DNA of 64,000 nt, from positions 183,618-247,617 of the forward strand of contig NZ_CP053942.1 in assembly GCF_013267195.1 (NCBI RefSeq), written 5' to 3'. This stretch comes from Halorubrum salinarum (lineage in GTDB: Archaea > Halobacteriota > Halobacteria > Halobacteriales > Haloferacaceae). Below are positions 58,901-64,000 of the stretch, piece by piece (position 1 is the first letter of the stretch; each line of letters opens with the position of its first letter). The translations under genes and the position numbers were made by a program. A model generated the notes under the pieces. The model saw nothing but the letters and a program-made list of their open reading frames with translations. It had not been told where the DNA came from and made no database searches.

Positions 58901-60130
58901 ATGGTCCACGACCTGCCGGAGGCCCGTGCTGAAGACTGCGTCGACCTCGGACTCGACCACGGCATCGTCTACAACACGAGCGAACGCTACCGAGTCAACA
59001 CACCCCGCGACGACAAGGGGCCCGAGATAGATGACGACGCCTTCGAACGTGAGGCCTACCCACCGGGTGACTCGGACGACGGCTCTGCCGATGGAAACGA
59101 TGGCAATGGTGGTGGAGACACTGGTGGGAACGCAGACACCGACGTCAACGACACTACAACCGAGAACGACTCGGCTACAAACAGTCCGCAATCTCAGGAG
59201 GAAACTGACGAGCAGGCCGAGGAAGAAACTCAAGAAGAAACCGACGAGCAGACTGGAGAACAAACCCAAAAAGAAACTGATGAGAAAGCCAGTAAGCAAA
59301 CTCAAGAAGAAACTACCAAGCAAACTGGAAAGCAAACACCTGATGGGTCGGAAGGGGATGAACAAGCCACGGACGAAGAAGATCCCGCTCCCGGCTCAGA
59401 GGCTCAACTAAAGAGCGACAACGAGCCATCCAGCAGCAGCGGCGAGACACGAACGGGAACCGATACGACCCAGACCACTTCTGGAGAAGAAACCAACTCA
59501 GGCTCCGCCTCAGAGCCTCTCAACGAGTCGGCGACTGAATCGGACACTGAAACGGCGCAGTCCGAGGATGACAGCCACGATTCAGACGCCGAGAGCGACG
59601 CGGAGAGCGATGCCAACGAGTCGGGCCAGGAATCACCCAGCGGCAGGGAGGAACCACGCTCTGAGCCTAACAGTGTTCTCGAAGCGAAGGACGTCGGCAT
59701 CGAAGCAATCACCCTCGAAAAGGCGTTCGATAAGTACGGGGGATTCATCACTGTGGATTCTGCCCCGGGACCCCTCGGCCAATTCCTCAATATGTACACT
59801 GAGGTCGAGTCCGGCGAGGTCACCGCCGACACCGACCAAACCATATTCGTCCCCAAAGCAGAACTCCGCGATGCGTACAACGCATGGGCTCAGATCAACC
59901 TCCAGTATGAAGATAAAAAAGTTGATAAGAACGCCGAAGAGATGGGGATGGAAACTCTCCCTCCGGGAGCGTTCACGAGCCCATTAAAGAAAGCTGTCAA
60001 TATCGATCTCCAGGACGGACGCCCGGTTCTTGAGGACGGTAACCGGCCAACTGTTTGGTACGGGATTACCCTGACCGATGCGGGATCAAAACTTGCTGAG
60101 CTCGAAGGCAAGTTCGATACAAAAGGGTAA
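52907..60130 (+). CDS. Giant VirD4/TraG-HerA-like ATPase, 2407 residues
   Basis: Residues 1-390: an alpha/beta region with IRYMVFGSSEKIAKHHAHGIGNIF, as before the motor in transfer ATPases. Residues 390-650: acidic linker. Residues 690-1150: the motor, with Walker A GSTGKGKST at 707-715, FIDPKGD, Walker B FFAIMDEFDD (Asp959, Glu960) and TCLQNPSQVRDFAPQTLKQMFGNSDTLISFG, as in VirD4/TraG and HerA pumps. About 1210-1390: a possible PD-(D/E)xK fold (LPDALAYPP ... IAIEAETSTYKKPARTLENL). About 1770-2040: winged-helix-like units. 2060-2260: Glu/Gln/Thr low-complexity repeats. 2260-2407: a conserved C-terminal domain ending in a WYGITLTDAG wing. Motor domains are usually 600-900 residues, so this is exceptionally long. 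Confidence 0.85.
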   Translation: MKRPSRLPDPREKISDHAVPDSIKHLRHELLTSRAYDAIPISDEQAQQLEEAAESYSGHLNRVRPFEGEDGLEYAEELIASLHSDTVSHSPIAQALNVAEDPKKFSFELLLDDETVHFHWGLPDSIQQREFRQQVSGLYPNSEIKPVDEKFPDIDAGMYLSGGKIELAKEKYLPIKATSGLDAFEKDPYQSILSELVGYSDEKAIIQFVFTPASSNWTDGLKLHERSADQISDSFNYGRIQGSYFNPRLADPSPKDKRAADAVLDQEGKQAFYVNIRYMVFGSSEKIAKHHAHGIGNIFANLYDNDEVNQGLTPIAYHDDGLFEEARRTAAREFHYDQTALTVEEMAALAHHPGEEVESTNIDWTRKGVGDRPPAEAERTSKPPDMEYQRDVTDVGGEAAAMSYLSREPAEETDTASESDSKDDSLLWSGVRVLAEYLFDEEEETTTTDTTSAPEAEVKVDSPERQEAFNEVYRQFINGELTREQIKAQYNENVADNLLRKFRERRADELGIDLDELENRRDVFDAPGARESPDEETEGDGPATQGDTDDAGEDGPKQETDATDADRETSAPDGVETTSGLPDRPTEDLPQKTDSSGLPTNDRRGLDSPAHHAHYNFDQGDTDVELRREPGLQQYFPFELKSYASGDGLAEKGDVFSGFDVRDRLIHSHEHSPDEPIWLGYDSNPLDGVREIGLEPFSWFRHATIFGSTGKGKSTTLNNMMNQIARKGYGFVFIDPKGDTVDDLIKQLPEDRMDDIVWVEPGSETFEQVAGINFLEPGDCETQKEFNREVESIIDDLRAVLRGGEYWGPKMEGITCNIARAMIRSRRKFTLVDMYYVLADNESRAKFSNVVSQEGMSFIHEYTTKIAEMDEEEVDPVLRRIQDWVEDPISRGIVAHRDGTINISNAVEDGKIILVRNTVRSDEIRKVVSTGVMRRVWSTIRKREKIEESEREPFFAIMDEFDDIASENMALDKMLSKARSGKMGVITCLQNPSQVRDFAPQTLKQMFGNSDTLISFGVTEVADAEIIAERFDDDAIDKSTFMSLPAYTALTTISVMDEDGPMRSDPLAPDTFPDYPPRRTKEEAADLIEENLKDYGVDPLEQDLDESEHALLHLGGEADIAKSFLEAVWAEQIRQNALDTLPPTYEALDPYPAFNIDVPNSDTDTGSVATDGGTLTVEVSDVLEGFKRRTSTGFEELPDGVMVDQDYVEIVNDDDDDDDNSSRREGGGTPPEKVRILDPETEITLTDKGIRAVLEQADDDWRPETEKHNEILRRAFVVLSAIGMEVSIVHQEHEEKLPDALAYPPIDTEVETKRAEKVLERFQNEFPVAADLSEGGTIAIEAETSTYKKPARTLENLARSVRNDRQTMFITPAAEGDKSAEPAARVNHILTDPEFIRGYLRMRPNEDPNKEQDLQDRDPMPLYYNKTEYLQLGTPTDGERKHAVIEKGKQTVWVQTADGKLRLYDGMSGASRKGKLRMDEHFGSTNAFQAWCRFDDHNNEWVVYPGGEEQRYPTLGDLKDDWQLVYEPFVPEREFPEGEIPSEDEWDIVQTHLPEFLSPAGGDEEDNNHEEADSQDTEKAPVDEKEVIESVHELSEDAAVDQGDNSDDETQTDSDEPFIRAGFTREAVPILERLNRDKMPSRAADVSGPASKPGSNQKHETPPEAFEPIIADDHLDKYRELTALDIVGNENDPAGIHEEGDDNIAEGDAQATDDTEATAADTDPSDIEVTEGSTDVDEDDPFGAGEDSDEEIDILGDEDDSPSTGKHINRIQFDYNAVMKDLNEYYVKNSDELDEDPDADEISIDHEAVRDRFGSKDPTGDEFWKDIWEEANLGETEPIFRDRLPGALQFSAAIRGPQAVAAVQLGIASGTLIPAGEDAIRLPGPRDAYRDYLLEDEVANIQRRDSWTTVWNALGRDQDESVGISFAVTGLQAEYEFQRPKALAAIGAGVDAGVIKEDGKKLELGERTIPAFWNELLTNYNTQPHESLTLNELVLGLRMVHDLPEARAEDCVDLGLDHGIVYNTSERYRVNTPRDDKGPEIDDDAFEREAYPPGDSDDGSADGNDGNGGGDTGGNADTDVNDTTTENDSATNSPQSQEETDEQAEEETQEETDEQTGEQTQKETDEKASKQTQEETTKQTGKQTPDGSEGDEQATDEEDPAPGSEAQLKSDNEPSSSSGETRTGTDTTQTTSGEETNSGSASEPLNESATESDTETAQSEDDSHDSDAESDAESDANESGQESPSGREEPRSEPNSVLEAKDVGIEAITLEKAFDKYGGFITVDSAPGPLGQFLNMYTEVESGEVTADTDQTIFVPKAELRDAYNAWAQINLQYEDKKVDKNAEEMGMETLPPGAFTSPLKKAVNIDLQDGRPVLEDGNRPTVWYGITLTDAGSKLAELEGKFDTKG

Positions 60131-60419
60131 GTAGGCCGACTTACTCACTCTCTTTTCTGTATTCTATCTCGCCACTCTAATCATATTACTGATATTATAT
60201 CCCGAGGTAGCTTTTGGCCTATACATACTGTAATAATACCTGCCATAGTACTCGCTGATCCTATCTATAGTTGCTTTGTGATTGGGATTACAGAGTTTAC
60301 TTTCTCCCCATTCCCCCGTACACCTCCGGGTGGAATCGTATCGATTTAGCTGGGAAGGCTGGGCTTTCGATTGATCCCCTGAAAACCCACACAACACACC
60401 CCTTCTCCCCCGGAAAATA

Positions 60420-60470
60420 CCCCCTTGACGTAGAAACAAAATCGCAAGAAGGCAGCTTACGTCAAGGGGG
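60420..60470. repeat. Repeat unit 1: 13-bp inverted repeat with GCAAGA motif
   Basis: CCCCCTTGACGTA (60420-60432) and its exact complement (60458-60470) enclose 25 nt containing GCAAGA (60444). Shares CCCCTTGACRTAG and, 22-23 nt on, GCAAGA-GGCAGC with units 2 and 3. Confidence 0.85.
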
Positions 60471-60598
60471 TTCCCACAAAGTACACTTGCCATTTATCTC
60501 GCGGGCCAATAGAGCTAAATATACTTTTTCGCAAAACCCCTCCAATCACACCATATTTTCTAGTCTATTACAGTGTAATGTAGGGTCAGCCAATATCC

Positions 60599-60691
60599 TG
60601 AAAATAACCATACGTGAACCGCGTCAAGGGGTTCATGTGAGTGCGAAAGATACCCCTTGACGTAGGATATAATTGCAAGACAGGAGCAGGA
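60599..60691. repeat. Repeat unit 2
   Basis: CTGAAAATAACCA (from 60598), then CGTCAAGGGGT (60622-60632) facing ACCCCTTGACG (60652-60662), then GCAAGA (60675). The same order of blocks as unit 3. Confidence 0.8.
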
Positions 60692-60769
60692 TGTAGTTTG
60701 GAGTTGGAACTTCTTAGTGACTTAATTACGGTATTTATTCACACTTTCTCGACATATGTATGTCTGAAG

Positions 60770-60880
60770 CTGAAAATAACCAGACTGCGTCGAGGTAACG
60801 GTGTTAACAGGCCGCCTGAGGACACCCCCCTTGACATAGCTCTAAAACCGCAAGACGGCAGCGTGTATCTGGGGGGTGTT
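60770..60880. repeat. Repeat unit 3
   Basis: CTGAAAATAACCA (from about 60771), CGTCGAGG, then CCCCTTGACATAG (60827-60839), GCAAGACGGCAGC (60850) and the 9-bp inverted pair ACACCCCCC (60822-60830) / GGGGGGTGT (60871-60879). Confidence 0.8.
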
Positions 60881-62328
60881 ATGCTAATATCGGATCTGTT
60901 CGTCATTTCGTACTCAGAATAGCCGAGGCCCACATATCCTAACGAACTGGGCGATTCTCAGAAATGACTTTATTTCAGGATCTCATATCACCCCCCATAT
61001 TGGGCCGGTACGTCTGCGATATACCGGGTAATACCCCCGTTGGGTGGGGGTCTTCAGGCCAGAGGGCCAAGAGTAAGGAAGATGATACAGGGTGAGACTC
61101 TGAGGAGTCAGCAACAATACCCCCACCACCCCCTCTGAGGGGGTCTGGTATATGGCCATGCCAGAGGGAGAGATGTGGCTAGTGAGAGAGACAGTCCAGC
61201 TGGTCTCCCATCGGCCGTCCGGCCTCAGTGGTCTCGGGTCGAGACCAGTCGGCGGCCAGCACCACTGGCCGCCTTGAGGGGAAGACACCACTGGCAGATT
61301 TGTCGGGGAGGATTATACATCAGATCCGCGGGTGACCTCCCACGGTCAGCCGGACCGACAGGCAGGGGGACACAGATGTGACTCCCCGGCGGTCGCGACA
61401 GTGGTCTCAACTCAGGCCGGTGGCCATGGGTCACCAACTCGATCTTCGCAACGAGGGTCTGGCGACCCTCGACCCCGACCATGGTGGCGACGACGATCGC
61501 GGCGACGACTGGTGTCTCAGCTCATGTCGATCCCACCGGCGACGACGTCGCCTCTCAACTGTCTCAGAATCCTGAGAAGTCGGTGGTCGCTGACCACCTC
61601 GTCTCACCGACGGTTCGTCCCTCTGACTCGGCCACGAATCGGCCGGCAATCGACGACGGTAACCACGGGTGACCACAGGGTGGCCATGCGACGACCAGCC
61701 AGCTGAGTCGTGGTCAGCCAGTCGGCGATCGGCACTCCGATTCACCACTCAGACGCGGTGGGTGATCCCCGGCTACTGACGACGTCGACGACCACCTTCA
61801 GACGACCGGTCGGCCTCGGGTGTCATCACCTCCAAACGCGGTGGCGACACCACCGCTTTCGACCCCCGAATGCTCCGGTGGTCGAGACCACCGCTCTGTC
61901 ACCTCAGCGGGGGATGCCTCAGGAAAGTGAAACACCGGTTCGCTGGGTGGACACCCGCGACTCGACGTCGCCACAGACGCGGCGGGACACCGCTTCGAAC
62001 TAGAGGGACGGACAAGCAGTCGCGGCGACCGCAGCCGCCCCGTCTCTCTCGGCCGCCCGGGCCTCGCCGCGGTCCTCGTTCCTGCGGTCCTTTCGTCGGC
62101 CGGGACGGGCCGAGACGAGACGCCCCAGCGGGTCCACCCAGCACGTGGACTGCGGCAGAATACCTCAGGAATCGTATGTACAGTTGCGACGCCTCGAGTC
62201 ACCACTCGCCGGTGGCAACGATGGCCCCGTAGACGGTGGGTGGCCACGTGGGCAGTCGGGCCGAACGAGGTCGGCCCTTGGAACGGTGAGACATTGTCAC
62301 CCCCTGTCGGAGACGAGGTCATTCACCG

Positions 62329-62496
62329 ATGCTACTCCTCATCGCACTCGTGATGAACGCACTGCTCGCTATGGTCATCGCAATCATCGTCAAGCTGGGG
62401 ATCTGCATCCTGTCGCATTCGTCAACGGAGGCAGCGGCCGCCCCGGAAGACGACTGCTTCTTCTGCTCGTCAGACGACGTCGCCTCTATCCGGTGA
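62329..62496 (+). CDS. Small membrane protein with CxxC
   Basis: 55 residues: MLLLIALVMNALLAMVIAIIVKLGICIL is one membrane segment, followed by a Ser/Ala/Glu stretch and DDCFFCSSDD, an acidic CxxC end. GGAGACGAGG lies 14 nt before the start. It is the only sensible frame after the palindromic region. It could be a metal- or thiol-responsive accessory protein; no family recognised. Confidence 0.5.
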   Translation: MLLLIALVMNALLAMVIAIIVKLGICILSHSSTEAAAAPEDDCFFCSSDDVASIR

Positions 62497-62585
62497 CGGT
62501 ATCTTGCGTTAACAATAGTACTCACCCAACAGCTGGCCAAACACCTCGCCAATTCTTATTACCAGTCCTCACAACTCCCTAACAA

Positions 62586-64000
62586 ATGGACTGGGATACG
62601 ACGATCAATCTCGGCGGGTTTGGCAACTCCGCACAGATGGAGTGGCAAACCGTCAAGAGCTGGAAATCCTTTACAAACTTCTTCGACGACGCGGTCCACA
62701 TCGACGCAGTCACCTATTGTGAATCCCCCGAACTGCTCCTGGAACTGTTTGATCAGGAGGGCTCCACGCTGGAGACGATGGACGTCCTGATCGGGGACAA
62801 AGATGAGTACCAGTCCGCTGTCGACGATGCCACGGTAGCCCGCCGCCTCGAACGCTACTATGAAGAGGACAAGCTAACTGTCAGACTCAAAAACCGGAAA
62901 GTCGTCCACTCCAAGCTGTATCGAATCGTTGCGGCCGATGAGACAGTGACGCTCATCGCTGGGAGCGCGAATCTATCCTACAACAGCTGGAAAAACCAGA
63001 CCAACAGCATCGTCGTGTTCAACACGGAGGTCGGAACTCAACTTGATCAACAGTTTAAACAGTGGATCGAACACCACCGCGAAGAGTATGCTGATACCAT
63101 CTTCATGGAGGATCTCGCGGCAGAACTGGAAGACCTCGATGATGAAGAGGAGGTTGAACGCCGGATCGAGTTGTGGATAGACAACCGTAATACGCAGCTC
63201 TCTGAGCAGGGTGAGATCCACTCAAATGTTGGCCAAGAGCTCGAAGCGTTGGGCGATGAGGTAGACCACGTTGTGAGCGTCACTGATGACCCCGATGAGG
63301 CGGATGAGGTCGTCAGCATCGACCCCGAACAGATCGAACCTGAGGATGGTAGCAACGACAACGGTGAGCAGTCAGAGACGGACTCAGCTGAGGGAATTAC
63401 GGCAGCAAAAACACCCGAGTACTCAATCACCCTCTCAACGCAAGGATACGAAAACGACGGCTACCTCGATCAGATGGAAACAGACCTCAAGCGTCGCGGG
63501 GCGGATGTCGGCGCGGACGCAATCACAACACCCGTAGAGGGCTACACCAACTATCTCCAAACGCGGTATGACGTGCCGAAAATGTGGATCGACGAGGAGA
63601 ACCAGCGCGTCCATCTCCAACACGGTGAACACCATCGTATCCTGACCGCTGATCACGAGCCCGACCCAGACCTCCTTGACGCAGCCCTCGACAATATTGA
63701 GAACTACATCAAGACAATCGACCGCTGGGGCGAAACGAACAACCCGAAGGCGGTGAAAGCACACCTGTACGAGGGCGTGCTCTACGGGCTCTGGGCGCCG
63801 TTTGTGAACCTGTACGCGAAGCAGTTCTACGGAAGCGTTACTCTCGATAATGCCCTCCAGTATCTCTACATCTTCGGCGAGTCAGACGCTGGTAAAGACA
63901 AGTTCACGGAGTTCGTGTTGCGGCTGGTCTCTGATGACCTCGTCCGGGGTGGTGCCGACGCAGACGACGTCGGGAAGAACCAGATCCGGTCGCTGCGAAA
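62586..64000 (+). CDS. PLD-nuclease-like plus P-loop protein, 3' end outside window
   Basis: 471 codons from MDWDTTINLGGFGNSAQMEW, still open at the window end. Residues 30-170 look like one phospholipase-D-type half: VVHSKLYRIVA (HxK) and IAGSANLSYNSW with the downstream Gly/Ser/Asn of the HKD signature. An acidic linker follows (residues 180-270). From about residue 280 there is a second domain ending in YLYIFGESDAGKDKFTEFVLRLVSDDLV, a Walker A-like GESDAGKDKF. Acidic throughout. A nuclease joined to an ATPase suggests DNA processing in plasmid maintenance or defence. It is 89 nt after the CxxC membrane protein. Confidence 0.65.
   Translation, partial: MDWDTTINLGGFGNSAQMEWQTVKSWKSFTNFFDDAVHIDAVTYCESPELLLELFDQEGSTLETMDVLIGDKDEYQSAVDDATVARRLERYYEEDKLTVRLKNRKVVHSKLYRIVAADETVTLIAGSANLSYNSWKNQTNSIVVFNTEVGTQLDQQFKQWIEHHREEYADTIFMEDLAAELEDLDDEEEVERRIELWIDNRNTQLSEQGEIHSNVGQELEALGDEVDHVVSVTDDPDEADEVVSIDPEQIEPEDGSNDNGEQSETDSAEGITAAKTPEYSITLSTQGYENDGYLDQMETDLKRRGADVGADAITTPVEGYTNYLQTRYDVPKMWIDEENQRVHLQHGEHHRILTADHEPDPDLLDAALDNIENYIKTIDRWGETNNPKAVKAHLYEGVLYGLWAPFVNLYAKQFYGSVTLDNALQYLYIFGESDAGKDKFTEFVLRLVSDDLVRGGADADDVGKNQIRSLR

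Larger units (their letters stand above)
60131..62328. other. 2.2-kb non-coding region, repeats then palindromes
   Basis: The first kilobase is AT-richer and has three related repeat units (listed separately) plus C5/G5 hairpins near 61030 and 61120. The second (61.2-62.3 kb) is GC-rich and packed with short dyads such as GGTGGTCGAGACCACC (61877-61892) and GGTGGTCGCTGACCACC (61582-61598). Open frames here give basic Arg/Ser/Pro-rich peptides, not haloarchaeal proteins. Beside a transfer-type ATPase this could be an origin of transfer or replication; no known origin box was recognised. Confidence 0.55.

Noticed and set aside
61332..62322. Several 90-170-codon frames in the palindromic region
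   Set aside because: The products are basic and Arg/Ser/Pro-rich without motifs, and no frame dominates; treated as non-coding.
1..64000. tRNA or rRNA genes
   Set aside because: I saw no cloverleaf with a T-loop consensus or conserved rRNA stretch on either strand; a covariance search would settle it.

Overview
The window reads as haloarchaeal DNA. Proteins are strongly acidic, and the gene families are typical of halophilic archaea: an Lrp regulator with a TRASH domain, HTH-10 (bacterio-opsin-activator type) regulators, a PhiH1-type repressor, ISH-type insertion sequences and Tat lipoprotein signals. Starts often overlap the preceding stop. IS elements, decayed genes, a plasmid-type partition remnant and a transfer-type ATPase point to an accessory region, a megaplasmid or an integrated element, rather than a conserved chromosomal core.

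Layout. 0-5 kb: small regulators, an IscA-like Fe-S protein and a membrane-protein gene split by an IS4/ISH8-type element with an 8-bp target duplication. 5-13 kb: a broken transposase, then a copper module (secreted Met/His-rich protein, SHOCT membrane protein, CopZ, Lrp-TRASH regulator, two-HMA CopA). 13-19 kb: decayed genes (IS6 copy, N-acyl-D-amino-acid deacylase, M20 hydrolase) around an intact RidA. 18.4-30.6 kb: a nest of IS elements (two IS110, IS1595, IS5, IS630, a MITE). Among them lie an HTH-10 regulator, an orphan urocanate hydratase, NikR and a His-rich nickel permease. 30.7-41.2 kb: peptidases M28 and M32, a cupin, hutU-hutG-hutI-hutH and an MFS transporter, followed by an HTH-10 pseudogene split by a second IS6 copy. 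42.7-48.7 kb: an oppBCDF-type peptide ABC transporter with its lipoprotein. 48.8-52.4 kb: IS remnants, a membrane protein and a candidate TumE-like toxin/HTH pair. 52.9-64 kb: a 2407-residue VirD4/HerA-like ATPase, 2.2 kb of repeat- and palindrome-rich non-coding DNA, a small CxxC membrane protein, and a PLD-nuclease/P-loop protein that runs off the end.

How it works together. The centre supports growth on peptides and histidine: Opp imports peptides, M28 and M32 peptidases cut them, and HutH/U/I/G convert histidine to glutamate and formamide. The copper and nickel modules handle metals. The right end looks like DNA-transfer or plasmid machinery.

The most striking observation is in the two IS110 elements. 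Each has, upstream of its transposase, a non-coding segment whose overall structure is conserved although the stem sequence differs. Each segment also contains a short stretch identical to that copy's own left flank (9 nt in one, 8 nt in the other, at the same aligned position) and a second stretch identical to its right flank. This is what an IS110 bridge RNA with target guides predicts, and both copies sit in or next to the ends of other IS elements.
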